Origin: an uncultured Pelagibacteraceae bacterium
GTDB lineage: Bacteria > Pseudomonadota > Alphaproteobacteria > Pelagibacterales > Pelagibacteraceae
Assembly: GCA_902517745.1 (NCBI GenBank)
Contig: CABYDS010000001.1
Span: 62,001 to 126,000, forward strand
Length of the DNA stretch: 64,000 bases
Reading direction: 5' to 3'
Positions 17,779 to 27,553 of the stretch are shown in pieces; position 1 is the first letter of the stretch, and each line of letters opens with the position of its first letter. The position numbers were made by a program, and so were the translations under genes. Below the pieces are notes generated by a model. That model saw nothing but the letters and a program-made list of their open reading frames with translations, had not been told where the DNA came from and did not search any database.

Positions 17779-18582
17779 ATGACCTTCAAAAAAACAAAAG
17801 ATTTCAAGATTTATTATACCTTTTTGAATAAGCTTGCTAAGGATTTAACTAATTTTTATTACACTAAACTTAACAAAACTTTTACAATTAATAACAAGTA
17901 TAAAGGTAAAGGTTATGATCCCGTTACAAGTGCTGATAAAGCTTTTGAAAAATTTATAAGAAAAAAGATTAATGATAAGTTCCCAGATCATCAAATTATC
18001 GGTGAAGAGTTTGGAGCAAAAAAAACAAAAAGTCTATTTTCATGGATAATTGACCCAATTGATGGGACAAGATCATTTGTCGCTGGAAATCCTACATGGA
18101 GCAATTTAATTTCTCTAAATTATAACGACGCCCCTATAGTTGGTTTAGCAAATTTTCCAAGAATGAAAAGATACTATTTAAATCAAGATGATAAATCTGC
18201 TTTTGTGTTTGAAAATAGAAAAAAAAGAAAATTAAAAGTAAACAAAAAAATAAAATTTGATTTTTTGAAAGTAGCTGCTGCTTTTCACGGAACTTTATCT
18301 TTTCAAAAACAAAAAAAAATAATGAAATTTATTAAGAGAATGCAGTTTCCATGTTTCGATGCACTAACATATTGTCAATTAGCAGAGGGAAGACTAGATA
18401 TTGTAGCTCAATGTGCAAACAAAATTTGGGATATACATCCGATAATACCAATTATTAAAGCATCAGGTGGAATAATTACTACATGGGATAATAAAGATGC
18501 TTCATTAGGTGGAAACATAATTGTTTCAAATAATTTATCAAATCATAAAAAAATTTTAAAATTACTCAAGCCAGCTACATGA
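17779..18582 (+). CDS. hisN: Inositol-monophosphatase family phosphatase, HisN-type histidinol phosphatase
   Basis: 267 residues. Metal-binding motifs: VTSADKAFEKFIR near residue 52, IIGEEFG near 73, and WIIDPIDGTRSFVAGNPTWSNLI near 91. The RSFVAGNP wording is typical of the HisN (histidinol-phosphatase) branch of the family rather than SuhB. A C-terminal IWDIHPIIPII replaces the usual WDxAA/P motif but keeps the metal-binding Asp. The stop overlaps the start of the amidotransferase (ATGA). No other his gene is nearby, so inositol phosphatase or CysQ-like activity remains possible. Confidence 0.8.
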   Translation: MTFKKTKDFKIYYTFLNKLAKDLTNFYYTKLNKTFTINNKYKGKGYDPVTSADKAFEKFIRKKINDKFPDHQIIGEEFGAKKTKSLFSWIIDPIDGTRSFVAGNPTWSNLISLNYNDAPIVGLANFPRMKRYYLNQDDKSAFVFENRKKRKLKVNKKIKFDFLKVAAAFHGTLSFQKQKKIMKFIKRMQFPCFDALTYCQLAEGRLDIVAQCANKIWDIHPIIPIIKASGGIITTWDNKDASLGGNIIVSNNLSNHKKILKLLKPAT

Positions 18583-19304
18583 AAAATATAATTGTTCTTC
18601 AACACATTAAAATCGAGGATCCTGGTTATATTAAAGATTTGATGTTAAAGGATAAAGTTCATATTAAAACTGTAGAACTTGACGAAGGAGAAAAAATACC
18701 TGATGATTTAACTGGATTTGATGCAATGTTTTGTATGGGCGGACCAATGGATACTTGGATGGAAAAAGATTACCCTTGGTTAATAGAAGAGAAAAAAAAA
18801 ATCAAAGAATTTGTAGTAGACTTAAATAAACCATATTTAGGTTTTTGTTTAGGTTGTCAATTATTAGGAGAGGTAGTTGGAGGTAAAGTAGTTAAATCAA
18901 AAAATCCAGAGATAGGTATTTTAGACATTAATTTTTTAAATAGTAAAAAGGAAGATTTATTATTTAAAGAATATCCTGATATTATTAAATCACTCCAATG
19001 GCATTCATATGAAGTTCAAAATCTAGAAAATAATAATGATATAACTCTTTTAGCGTCATCTTCTGAAACGAAATACCAAATTTTTAAATACAAAAAACAT
19101 GCTTACGGTATTCAATTTCACATAGAGATAAAAGATACCACTGTAGGAGAATGGGGATGTGTGCCTGAATATAAGTCTGCTTTAGAGAGTCAGTTAGGAC
19201 AAGGAGCTCTTGATAAATTTGATAGTGATGCGAAAGACAACATTCAATCTATGAACAAATATTCTAAAATTCTTTACGAAAACTTCAAAAAAATAGTGAA
19301 TTAA
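18579..19304 (+). CDS. Class I glutamine amidotransferase-like protein
   Basis: 241 residues. The nucleophile elbow GFCLGCQLLG near residue 89 and the HIE pair in IQFHIEIKD near 176 complete the Cys-His-Glu triad; MGGPMDTWME near 52 is the oxyanion segment. Stand-alone proteins of this type are annotated as GMP-synthase-like amidotransferases and often act on gamma-glutamyl compounds. It is translationally coupled to the hisN-like gene (4-base overlap). The acceptor or real substrate is not apparent. Confidence 0.85.
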   Translation: MKNIIVLQHIKIEDPGYIKDLMLKDKVHIKTVELDEGEKIPDDLTGFDAMFCMGGPMDTWMEKDYPWLIEEKKKIKEFVVDLNKPYLGFCLGCQLLGEVVGGKVVKSKNPEIGILDINFLNSKKEDLLFKEYPDIIKSLQWHSYEVQNLENNNDITLLASSSETKYQIFKYKKHAYGIQFHIEIKDTTVGEWGCVPEYKSALESQLGQGALDKFDSDAKDNIQSMNKYSKILYENFKKIVN

Positions 19305-19365
19305 ATCACTTTAGTTTACATAATTAATAAGTTAGATTTTTATTTTAATAATATAGGAGAGAGAA

Positions 19366-20928
19366 ATGAAGTATGGGTATTTTATAAAAATTTTATTGGC
19401 TTTTTTTCTAGCTTTTGCTCCAACACAAGCGTTTGCAAAAACTATTAAATGGTCAATGCAGGGTGATAGTTTAACACTTGATCCTCATGCTCAAAACGAA
19501 GGTCCTACCACTCAAGTATCTAGACAAGTATACGAAGCTCTAGTTACCAGAGGATTAGATATGAAAATTGGACCTCAACTAGCAACAGAGTGGAGAACTC
19601 AAGGTCCTAATACTTGGATCTTTAAATTAAGAGAAGATGTTAAATTTTCTGATGGAACTCCATTTACATCTGAAGATGTTGTATTTAGTATTTTAAGAGC
19701 AAAACAGAGAACATCTGATTTTAAAGAATATATTAGTACAGTATCAGGTGTAAAAGCAGTTAATGACTACACAGTAGAAATTACAACAAGTAAACCAAAT
19801 CCAATTCTTTTAAACCAACTTTCAAACATTTTTATAATGTCAAAAAAATGGAGTGAAAAGAATTTTGCAGTCATGGCGCAGAACTGGGATGCTGGACAAG
19901 AAACATTTTCAGCTACAAATGCTATGGGAACTGGACCATTTAAAATTACATTAAGAGAACCAAATACTAAAACAGTTTTCAAACGTAATAAAAAATGGTG
20001 GGGTACTATGAAAGATGACAAAGTAACAGAAATTCATCTACTACCTATAAAAAATGCAGCTACTAGAGTCGCAGCTCTTTTATCTGGTGAAATTGATGTT
20101 GTTACTGATGCACCTGTGCAAGATTTAGCTAGAATTAAAAATTCACCTGCTCACAAAGTTGAAAGCACTGCTCAAATGAGAACTATATTCCTTGGTATGG
20201 ATCAGGGAGCAGATAAACTTAGAACAGGTAATACAGGTGATAACCCATTTAAAAAGAAAGCAGTTAGACAAGCTCTTTATCAAGCTATAGATATTGAAGC
20301 TATTAAGAAAAAAGTAATGAGAGGTTTAAGTGAACCTGCTGGAATAATTACTTTTCCAGGTGTTAACGGATACACAGAAGAACTTGATAAAAGACTTCCT
20401 TATGATGTAGCTGCTGCAAAAAAACTTCTAGCTGATGCTGGATATCCGAATGGATTTGAAGTTGAGCTTAGATGTCCAAATGACAGATATGTAAATGATG
20501 AAGCTATATGCACAGCTGTTGTTGGTATGTTAGGTAAAATCGGTGTTAAAGTAAATTTATTTGCCCAAACAAAAAGTAAGCACTTTAAAGAACTAAAAGA
20601 TAATCAAGGTGACTTTTATATGTTAGGTTGGGGAGTTCCAACTTTAGATAGTCATTATGTTTTCCATTACTTATATGAAAGTGGAGCAAGCTGGAACAGA
20701 GTTAACTTTAGTAACTCTGATGTAGATGCTGCGATAAGAGTTATGGAAGGTGAAGTTAACCTAGATAAGAGAAATGCTGCGATAGCTAAAGCTTGGAAAA
20801 TAGTAAAAGATGATATTTCTTATCTTCCTTTACATCACCAAGTTATATCTTGGGCTGCAAAAAAAGATGTTAATGTTCCGATAAGACCGAATAACGAGCC
20901 GTTATTCCGTTTTGCGAGCTTTGACTAA
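19366..20928 (+). CDS. Dipeptide/oligopeptide ABC transporter binding protein
   Basis: 520 residues; signal peptide of about 24 residues ending AFAK. SBP_bac_5 features: LDPHAQNEGPTTQVSRQVYEAL near residue 38, WIFKLREDVKFSDGTPFTSEDVVFS near 84, and a C-terminal region ordered as in DppA/OppA. It binds peptides or similar cationic ligands in the periplasm. A good ggagag ribosome site precedes it. A 12-base-pair hairpin separates it from the permease genes of the same operon. Confidence 0.92.
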   Translation: MKYGYFIKILLAFFLAFAPTQAFAKTIKWSMQGDSLTLDPHAQNEGPTTQVSRQVYEALVTRGLDMKIGPQLATEWRTQGPNTWIFKLREDVKFSDGTPFTSEDVVFSILRAKQRTSDFKEYISTVSGVKAVNDYTVEITTSKPNPILLNQLSNIFIMSKKWSEKNFAVMAQNWDAGQETFSATNAMGTGPFKITLREPNTKTVFKRNKKWWGTMKDDKVTEIHLLPIKNAATRVAALLSGEIDVVTDAPVQDLARIKNSPAHKVESTAQMRTIFLGMDQGADKLRTGNTGDNPFKKKAVRQALYQAIDIEAIKKKVMRGLSEPAGIITFPGVNGYTEELDKRLPYDVAAAKKLLADAGYPNGFEVELRCPNDRYVNDEAICTAVVGMLGKIGVKVNLFAQTKSKHFKELKDNQGDFYMLGWGVPTLDSHYVFHYLYESGASWNRVNFSNSDVDAAIRVMEGEVNLDKRNAAIAKAWKIVKDDISYLPLHHQVISWAAKKDVNVPIRPNNEPLFRFASFD

Positions 20929-20937
20929 ACAATTTAT

Positions 20938-20967
20938 TACAAGCCCTTTTTAATTAAAGGGCTTGTA
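20938..20967 (+). promoter_or_regulatory. Intercistronic hairpin between peptide-binding protein and permease genes
   Basis: Perfect 12-base-pair stem TACAAGCCCTTT / AAAGGGCTTGTA with a 6-base loop, starting 9 bases after the binding-protein stop. There is no T tract after it, so it looks more like a 3'-end stabiliser or processing stop than a terminator. Confidence 0.75.
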
Positions 20968-20987
20968 TAAAAATAAAATTTCATAAA

Positions 20988-21971
20988 TTGATAAAGTATT
21001 TTTTTAAAAGATTGTTTCAATCTGCAATGGTTATGCTTGTCGTAGCTTTTGTATCTTTTTCTCTTTTTAATTTTGTAGGAGACCCAATAAATAACATGGT
21101 GGGTGAGGAAACATCAGATGAAGAAAGAGCTGAGTTAAGAGAAACCTTGGGTTTAATGGACCCAATTCATGTACAATTTACTAGGTTTATAATTAATGCC
21201 TCTAAAGGAGAATTTGGAATATCTTATCAATTAAGAAGACCTGTTTCAGAATTAATCATTGAAAGATTACCTGCAACAATTGAATTAGTTTTAATATCTG
21301 CTCTAATTGCATTGGTTTCTGGTACTTTATTGGGAGTATATACAGGCATAAAAAGAAAAGGTTTTTTGAGTGATTTTATCTTAGCAGTTTCTTTATTAGG
21401 AGTTTCTCTTCCAACTTTTGTAATTGGTATTTTATTTATTTATCTTTTTGCAGTTATATTGGGCGTTCTACCATCGTTTGGAAGAGGCGAGGTGGTAGAT
21501 CTAGGATTTTGGTCGACAGGCTTTTTAACCATCTCAGGTTTAAAAGCAATTATATTACCATCGGTTACTTTAAGCCTTTTTCAAATGACTTATATAATCA
21601 GACTCGTTAGAGCAGAAATGATGGAAATACTTCAGACTGATTACATAAAGTTTGCAAGAGCAAGAGGTATTAATGAAAAAAGCATTAATTATAAGCACGC
21701 ACTTAAAAATGGACTAATTCCAGTAATAACTATTGCTGGTATAAATATTGGAACATTAATTGCATTTTCAATTATTACAGAAACAGTATTTCAATGGCCA
21801 GGTATGGGATTTCTTTTCATTCAAGCTGTTCAGTTTGTAGATATTCCAATTATGTCAGCATATTTAGTATTTATAGCATTCGTTTTTGTAATGATAAATT
21901 TTATAGTCGATATCTTGTATTACTTTATAGACCCAAGAATTAGAGTTAAAGGAGATTCAGCTAGTGGATAA
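20988..21971 (+). CDS. Peptide ABC transporter permease (DppB type)
   Basis: 327 residues from a TTG start (MIKYFFKRLFQ). It has six hydrophobic segments and a DppB/OppB layout, with the conserved DPIHVQFTRFI segment near residue 58 and the EAA loop YIKFARARGINEKSINYKHALKNGLIP near 217. It pairs with the DppC-type permease whose GTG start overlaps its end by 8 bases. Non-ATG starts on both permeases would lower their translation relative to the binding protein. Confidence 0.92.
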   Translation: MIKYFFKRLFQSAMVMLVVAFVSFSLFNFVGDPINNMVGEETSDEERAELRETLGLMDPIHVQFTRFIINASKGEFGISYQLRRPVSELIIERLPATIELVLISALIALVSGTLLGVYTGIKRKGFLSDFILAVSLLGVSLPTFVIGILFIYLFAVILGVLPSFGRGEVVDLGFWSTGFLTISGLKAIILPSVTLSLFQMTYIIRLVRAEMMEILQTDYIKFARARGINEKSINYKHALKNGLIPVITIAGINIGTLIAFSIITETVFQWPGMGFLFIQAVQFVDIPIMSAYLVFIAFVFVMINFIVDILYYFIDPRIRVKGDSASG

Positions 21972-22893
21972 TAAAGCTTTAACAACTTGGGATAAAATAA
22001 AAGATAGTGAAATTTATTTTAGTTTTATAAAATCTCCTACAGCAATAGTTTCATCGATTTTATTAGTAATAATATTTTTCTGTTCATTTTTTGTAGAATT
22101 TATCACACCTTATAATCCATTCGATCCATCATCTTTATCTTTAATGGATGCATTCACTCCACCATCTTGGACTAGTGATGGAAAAGTAGAATTTTTACTT
22201 GGTACTGACGGACAAGGAAGAGATATGTTATCAACTATTCTTTATGGATCTAGAATATCTTTGATTGTTGGTTTCTCAGCAATTTTATTTAGTTTAATTT
22301 TAGGAGTTGGATTAGGTCTTACTGCTGGTTTTTTTGGCGGCAAGTATGAAATGATTGTTATGAGATTAACTGATGTTCAATTAACAGTTCCAAGTATTTT
22401 GATGGCTCTTCTGGTTGATGGTATTGCTCGAGGTATAATTTCGCGTGAACTTCATGACGAGATGGCAATATATGTTTTAATTTTTGCAATTGGTATTTCA
22501 GAGTGGCCTCAGTTTGCAAGAGTATCAAGAGCAGCAACTTTAGTTGAAAAAAATAAAGATTATGTTTCAGCCTCAACAATTATTGGAGTTTCTAATTTTA
22601 TAGTAATGTTTAAACATATTCTTCCAAATATAATGAGACCGGTACTTGTTATTGGAACCATAGGTCTTGCATTAGCAATCATTGCAGAAGCCACATTGAG
22701 TTTTCTAGGTGTTGGCGTTCCCCCAACTACTCCTTCTTTAGGAACTCTGATTAGACTTGGAAATGATTTTTTATTTTCTGGTGAATGGTGGATTACCTTT
22801 TTCCCAGCAATATTCTTAGTTGTTTTAGCTTTTTCGATTAATCTATTAGGAGATTGGATGAGAGACACACTTAATCCTAAATTAAAAAAATGA
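21964..22893 (+). CDS. Peptide ABC transporter permease (DppC type)
   Basis: 309 residues from GTG. Typical DppC features: LGTDGQGRDMLSTILYGSRISL near residue 79 and an EAA loop KNKDYVSASTIIGVSNFIVMFKHILPN near 198. Second channel subunit of the peptide transporter. It overlaps the DppB-type gene by 8 bases and the ATPase gene by 4 bases (ATGA). Confidence 0.93.
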   Translation: MDNKALTTWDKIKDSEIYFSFIKSPTAIVSSILLVIIFFCSFFVEFITPYNPFDPSSLSLMDAFTPPSWTSDGKVEFLLGTDGQGRDMLSTILYGSRISLIVGFSAILFSLILGVGLGLTAGFFGGKYEMIVMRLTDVQLTVPSILMALLVDGIARGIISRELHDEMAIYVLIFAIGISEWPQFARVSRAATLVEKNKDYVSASTIIGVSNFIVMFKHILPNIMRPVLVIGTIGLALAIIAEATLSFLGVGVPPTTPSLGTLIRLGNDFLFSGEWWITFFPAIFLVVLAFSINLLGDWMRDTLNPKLKK

Positions 22894-24572
22894 GTTTTTT
22901 AAAAATACAAAATTTAAGCGTGGATTATAAATTGAGAAAAGAGACGGTTCATGCTGCAAAAGACATTAATATTGAGATAAAAAGAGGAGAAATCGTAGGA
23001 TTAGTTGGGGAATCTGGTTCTGGAAAAAGTACCGTTGCAAATGCAATAATTGATTTAATTGACGAACCAGGGAAAGTATCTGAAGGATCAATTTATTTAA
23101 GTGACATAAATATTCATGAAAATAAAAAAAATATTCTAAGTTTAAGAGGAAAAAAAATTGGATTTATTTTTCAAGATCCCCAGACATCTTTAAATCCTAT
23201 CTTAACAATTGGACAACAACTTATTGAAACAATCCAAACTCATCTAAACCTCAGTAACTCAGAAGCAAAAGAAAAATCAATAAATCTTTTAAAAGAAGTA
23301 GGCATAAAAGATGCTGATAAAAGATTTAATGATTATCCTCATCAATTTTCAGGAGGTATGAGACAAAGGGTTGTTATATCACTTTCTCTATGTTGTGAAC
23401 CAGAGTTGTTAATTGCAGATGAGCCCACAACTGCACTTGATGTATCAATACAATCACAAATATTAGAACTTATCAAAAAGCTGACTAAAGAGAGAAATTT
23501 AGCAGTTATATTAATCACACATGATATGGGAGTTATAGCAGAGACCACCAATAGAGTTGCTGTAATGAAAAATGGTAATTTGGTAGAATTGGGAACAACA
23601 AAGCAAATATTAACAGAACCAAAAGAAACTTATACAAAAAGTTTAGTTAGTTCTGTTCCTCCCACAAATAAAAAAATATCCAGATTTAAAATTATAGAGA
23701 AAGAAAATAATAACCAGGAAAATATTAATTTAAAAATTTTAAACAGATGGAATAAAAGAGAAATTTCAAAAAAAGATTTAGTTCAAATAAAAAATCTTTC
23801 TAAAACTTTTAATGAAGGTTTTTTTACAGAAAAATCTCAAAATAATGTATTAGCAGTTGATACGGTTTCATTTAATATACAAGAAGGAAAATCTTTTGGA
23901 CTTGTTGGTGAAAGTGGCAGTGGAAAGACTACAATTGCAAAAATGATAGTTAATTTATTTAAACCCACCTTAGGTGAAATATATTTCGATGATGTATGTA
24001 TTAATAATATAAAAAGTAACAAAGAATTACTTAAATTCAGAAAACAAATTCAAATGATATTTCAAGATCCATACTCTTCGTTGAATGGTAGGCTTAAGGT
24101 TAAAGATATCATTGCTGAGCCTATAAAGTTACATGATGCAAATATTAGCTCTAATGAATTAAATGAGTATATAAATGATCTCTTAGACTCGGTAGAGTTA
24201 TCTAAGTCTTCAGCTGAAAGATATCCACATGAGTTTTCGGGAGGACAAAGACAAAGAATTTCTATTGCAAGAGCGTTAGCAACAAAACCAAGATTATTAG
24301 TTTGTGATGAACCAACATCTGCTTTGGATGTGAGTATTCAGGCTCAAATACTAAATTTACTTAAAGATTTACAAGAACAACTTAATTTAACTATACTTTT
24401 CATAAGTCATGATCTACCAGTTGTACGACAAATGTGTGATGACATTGGAGTTTTAAGAAATGGAAAACTATGCGAGGTTTCTGAGACAGAAGAGTTGTTT
24501 AAAAACCCAAATCATGAATATACTAAGGAATTATTAAGATTAATGCCTAAAATAGAAACAATTTACAATTAA
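22890..24572 (+). CDS. Fused peptide ABC transporter ATPase (DppD-DppF / GsiA type)
   Basis: 560 residues with two complete ABC domains. The first has Walker A GESGSGKST near residue 37 and signature FSGGMRQR near 154; the second has GESGSGKTT near 343 and FSGGQRQR near 450, each followed by LLIADEPT or LLVCDEPT. It energises the DppBC-type channel just upstream. Fusion of the D and F ATPases in one chain is common in such systems (GsiA). The next gene begins 9 bases on, after a perfect aaggaggtg Shine-Dalgarno. Confidence 0.95.
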   Translation: MSFLKIQNLSVDYKLRKETVHAAKDINIEIKRGEIVGLVGESGSGKSTVANAIIDLIDEPGKVSEGSIYLSDINIHENKKNILSLRGKKIGFIFQDPQTSLNPILTIGQQLIETIQTHLNLSNSEAKEKSINLLKEVGIKDADKRFNDYPHQFSGGMRQRVVISLSLCCEPELLIADEPTTALDVSIQSQILELIKKLTKERNLAVILITHDMGVIAETTNRVAVMKNGNLVELGTTKQILTEPKETYTKSLVSSVPPTNKKISRFKIIEKENNNQENINLKILNRWNKREISKKDLVQIKNLSKTFNEGFFTEKSQNNVLAVDTVSFNIQEGKSFGLVGESGSGKTTIAKMIVNLFKPTLGEIYFDDVCINNIKSNKELLKFRKQIQMIFQDPYSSLNGRLKVKDIIAEPIKLHDANISSNELNEYINDLLDSVELSKSSAERYPHEFSGGQRQRISIARALATKPRLLVCDEPTSALDVSIQAQILNLLKDLQEQLNLTILFISHDLPVVRQMCDDIGVLRNGKLCEVSETEELFKNPNHEYTKELLRLMPKIETIYN

Positions 24573-24581
24573 GGAGGTGAA

Positions 24582-24974
24582 ATGGCAGTTTTTAATATGA
24601 TTGAAGAATCTGATGCTACAGGAAAGGTGAAAGAGGTATTTGAAGATATAAAAAAGAAGAGAAATACAGACTACATAAACAATTTTTGGAAAATGTTAGC
24701 CAACAACCCAGAAACTTTAGAGAGAACTTGGAATTCTATACAGCAAGTGATGAAAAAAGGCGCTTTAGATGAAATGACAAAAGAGCTTATTTATGTTGCA
24801 GTTTCAATGACAAATAGTTGTGAGTATTGTATTAAATCTCACAGTATCGCTGCTAAATCTAAAGGTGCTACTACAGAGATGTTAAGCGAACTTATTGCAG
24901 TTGTTGCAATGGCAAATGAAACTAACAGACTTGTTGAATCATATCAGGTAAAAGTTGATAAAGTTTATGAATGA
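24582..24974 (+). CDS. AhpD-like / carboxymuconolactone decarboxylase family protein
   Basis: 130 residues, all-helical CMD domain with the redox motif NSCEYCIKSHS near residue 67 (CxxC followed by His), as in AhpD-type alkylhydroperoxidases. Likely a cytoplasmic thiol-dependent peroxide-reducing protein. It is preceded by an ideal ribosome site and overlaps the DUF924 gene by 8 bases. It is tied to the peptide transporter only by position. Confidence 0.88.
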   Translation: MAVFNMIEESDATGKVKEVFEDIKKKRNTDYINNFWKMLANNPETLERTWNSIQQVMKKGALDEMTKELIYVAVSMTNSCEYCIKSHSIAAKSKGATTEMLSELIAVVAMANETNRLVESYQVKVDKVYE

Positions 24975-25527
24975 TAGAGCCAAAGCAATATTAGATTTTT
25001 GGTTTGATGATATGATCGTTGAAAAGCGATTTAAAAGAGATGATAATTTTGATCAATTGATTAGAGATAAATTCAAAGATGATCATGAAAAAGCTACTTT
25101 GAATGAATATGATGATTGGCAAGATGAACCATTAAGCACTCTAGCTTTAGTTATTTTATTGGATCAATTTTCAAGAAATTTATATAGGGATGATAAAAAA
25201 GCTTTCGAGTTTGACCATAAAGCAAGACTGATTGTAAATGATGCAGTCTATAACGGGTATCTTGATCAAATGGATGAATATCAACGTTTTTTCATGCTAC
25301 TGCCATACATTCACAGCGAAGAAGTTATAGATCATGATAGAGCATATAAATTGTTGGATAACTATTTATCTAATCATCCAAACTATAATGAGATAAAAAA
25401 ATTTTGGAAAGATCATACCGCTGCAATTAAACGATTTCATAGATATCCTCATCGAAATAAAGTTATGGGGAGAAAATCTACACCAGATGAGTTAAGATTT
25501 TTGGAAAGTCCAAATTCCTCTTGGTAA
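24967..25527 (+). CDS. DUF924 family protein
   Basis: 186 residues from ATG 24967 (the ORF track begins at an upstream TTG). The family words are clear: ILDFWFDD at the start, TLALVILLDQFSRNLYRDD near residue 60, RFFMLLPYIHSE near 103 and AIKRFHRYPHRN near 153. The fold is a TPR-like helical bundle and function is undetermined. Its stop abuts the stop of the convergent dehydrogenase gene. Confidence 0.9.
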   Translation: MNDRAKAILDFWFDDMIVEKRFKRDDNFDQLIRDKFKDDHEKATLNEYDDWQDEPLSTLALVILLDQFSRNLYRDDKKAFEFDHKARLIVNDAVYNGYLDQMDEYQRFFMLLPYIHSEEVIDHDRAYKLLDNYLSNHPNYNEIKKFWKDHTAAIKRFHRYPHRNKVMGRKSTPDELRFLESPNSSW

Positions 25528-26442
25528 TTATTCTATTGGATAATCCCAAGCGTCTCCACCAATAACCTTTGATATAGCGGAAAAATCTTTCGAACTGTTA
25601 CCATCCTCACAAAACTTTGAATATATTTCTAATGCCATCTCTCCTAATGGAGTAGATGCATTTGCATTTTTAGCACATTCATTTGCAAGTTTTAAATCTT
25701 TGTTCATCATACCTGCAGAAAAGCCAGGCTTATATTTATTGTTAGATGGAGTTCCTTCAATTAATCCAGGTAAAGGTGGATAAACTGAAATAGGCCAACT
25801 ATTTCCGGAAGCATTTTTCATTATTTCATGAACTCTCTTGATATCTATATTCAATCTTCTTGCCAACATTAATGACTCTGATGCAGCAATCATTGTTATT
25901 CCAAGAGACATATTGTTACAAATCTTTGCACCGTTTCCGCTTCCTATCTCTCCAGCATGATAAATATTTTTACCCATTAATTTTAAAATAGGTAAAGCTT
26001 GATTAAATGCATCATTTGATCCACCAACCATAATATTTAAAGTTGCTTTTTGTGCACCCATCACTCCACCACTTACTGGTGCATCAATCATCTTAATACC
26101 TTTTTCATTTGCTTTCTTTCCTATTTCCTTAGAAGTATCTATATCGATTGTTGAACAATCTATCAGTAAACAATTTTTTGAAACTTTATCTAGAACACCG
26201 TTTTCTTTTAAATAAACTTCTTTTGAATGTTTACCCTCAGGCAGCATAGTGATTACAACAGACGTTTCACTATTGATTAATTTTCCAAAATCCTTCTCAA
26301 CATCAAGATTATTTTCAATGGCTTTATCAATCATTTCTTTAGAAACATCAAAAACCTTAACTTTTTTCCCTGCATTCTTTAAATTACAGGCCATTGGGTT
26401 TCCCATATTACCAACTCCTATAAAAGCTATATTTTCACTCAT
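25528..26442 (-). CDS. 3-hydroxyisobutyrate dehydrogenase family protein (MmsB-like)
   Basis: 304 residues. GVGNMGNPMACNL cofactor loop at residue 7, DCSTIDIDTSKEIG near 95, DAPVSGGVMGAQKATLNIMVGG near 119 and GNGAKICNN near 169 with catalytic Lys and Asn: the standard order of 3-hydroxyisobutyrate dehydrogenase. Such enzymes oxidise a branched or short 3-hydroxyacid with NAD. It is last in a leftward operon with a TRAP transporter and a C-C lyase, so it may process a product or substrate of that lyase rather than serve valine breakdown. Confidence 0.88.
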   Translation of the reverse strand: MSENIAFIGVGNMGNPMACNLKNAGKKVKVFDVSKEMIDKAIENNLDVEKDFGKLINSETSVVITMLPEGKHSKEVYLKENGVLDKVSKNCLLIDCSTIDIDTSKEIGKKANEKGIKMIDAPVSGGVMGAQKATLNIMVGGSNDAFNQALPILKLMGKNIYHAGEIGSGNGAKICNNMSLGITMIAASESLMLARRLNIDIKRVHEIMKNASGNSWPISVYPPLPGLIEGTPSNNKYKPGFSAGMMNKDLKLANECAKNANASTPLGEMALEIYSKFCEDGNSSKDFSAISKVIGGDAWDYPIE

Positions 26443-26454
26443 ATGACATCCTCT

Positions 26455-26676
26455 CTATTTAGTAATTTTTTCCACTAATTTATTAACCAACGGTGCAACA
26501 AAAGTTGTTGCAACTAATGCAACTGGCAAACTAATAGACCAAGCTTTGAAAAATCTTTTATAATAAAATTCATCATAACCTGTATTTATAAATGTAATAA
26601 TTAGGGTCATTAACAAACTCATTCCTAAACCCATAAAAAAAACGAAAAGAATTTTAGAAAATTTTTTTGGAAACAT
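26455..26676 (-). CDS. Small two-helix membrane protein (DUF2798-like)
   Basis: 73 residues with two hydrophobic segments (about 8-30 and 45-65), short basic ends and the FKAWSISLPVALVATTFVAPLVNKL wording found in DUF2798 proteins. Its ATG overlaps the stop of the lyase gene by one base (TAATG), so it belongs to the TRAP operon. Function unknown. Confidence 0.75.
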   Translation of the reverse strand: MFPKKFSKILFVFFMGLGMSLLMTLIITFINTGYDEFYYKRFFKAWSISLPVALVATTFVAPLVNKLVEKITK

Positions 26677-27551
26677 TATTTATATTTGTCTTCAATATCG
26701 TAATATTCGTTGAAGCCAACTATATCTCTTAAGTCTGAAAATTTAGAAACATTTTTATTATAAATTTTATTTTTCATATTATTTAAACATTCTTGCATCG
26801 TTTTTACTGATGCACTCATTAGGGTTAGAGGCATTACAGCAATTTTATAGCCAATTTCCTCTATTTCATTAATTTCTAATAATGGGGTTTCACCATCTTC
26901 GATCAAATTTAACATATGATGACCTGGTACTTCTTTAATAATTCTTTTCATATCCTCTTTATTTTTAACAGCTTCAATAAATAAAATATCAACACCAAGT
27001 TTTGAAAATGATTGCATTCTTTTAATTGCATCATCTAATCCTCTAGTTGCTATGGCATCAGTTCTTGCCATTATTAAGATATCTTTATTTCCATATTCTC
27101 TTGCATCCACTGCAGCTTTAATTCTTGAGTTTGCTTCATCAAGATCGACAACATCTTTACCTTTTGTATGACCACATTTTTTTGGCCACTTTTGGTCCTC
27201 AATCATCACACCAGCTGCTCCTGCATCTGCATATCCTCTTACAGTTCTAAATACGTTTACTGAATTTCCATATCCAGTATCCCCATCAAATATTATTGGA
27301 ATTGATGTAGCATTACATATATTTCTTACTTGTTCTGCCATTTCAGAGAAAGAAATTAAACCTGTGTCTGGCATACCAAGTTTTGTAGATGAAACACTGA
27401 AGCCAGACATAAATCCAACTTTCAAACCTTCTCTTTCAATTAATTTTGCTGACAATGCATCAAAGCATCCAGGCATTACAATTATTTCTGGTCCATTTAA
27501 TAATTGTCTTAGTTGTTCTGCTTTATCTTTTGATTTTATTTTTGAAAACAT
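26676..27551 (-). CDS. Isocitrate lyase/PEP mutase superfamily lyase (2-methylisocitrate or dimethylmalate lyase-like)
   Basis: 291 residues. Motifs seen: VMPGCFDALSAKL near residue 20, FDGDTGYGN near 86 (metal-binding Asp), IEDQKWPKKCGHTKGK near 116 with the catalytic Cys of C-C lyases, and MARTDAIATRGLDDAI near 158. The family cleaves or forms C-C bonds in 2-hydroxy diacids to give pyruvate, glyoxylate or similar products. The KKCGH motif argues for a lyase rather than a phosphonopyruvate mutase. It lies next to TRAP genes, so the imported acid is a likely substrate. Dimethylmalate lyase and oxaloacetate decarboxylase are alternatives. Confidence 0.86.
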   Translation of the reverse strand: MFSKIKSKDKAEQLRQLLNGPEIIVMPGCFDALSAKLIEREGLKVGFMSGFSVSSTKLGMPDTGLISFSEMAEQVRNICNATSIPIIFDGDTGYGNSVNVFRTVRGYADAGAAGVMIEDQKWPKKCGHTKGKDVVDLDEANSRIKAAVDAREYGNKDILIMARTDAIATRGLDDAIKRMQSFSKLGVDILFIEAVKNKEDMKRIIKEVPGHHMLNLIEDGETPLLEINEIEEIGYKIAVMPLTLMSASVKTMQECLNNMKNKIYNKNVSKFSDLRDIVGFNEYYDIEDKYK

Positions 27552-27553
27552 AT

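Noticed and set aside
17779-18582. Part of a histidine operon together with the HisD-like gene
   Set aside because: The two are 31 kb apart, no other his gene lies near either, and the HisD-like protein resembles the HpsN branch.
22560-22868. 102-residue minus-strand ORF in the DppC-type permease gene
   Set aside because: Antisense shadow of a conserved permease; no ribosome site and no recognisable motif.
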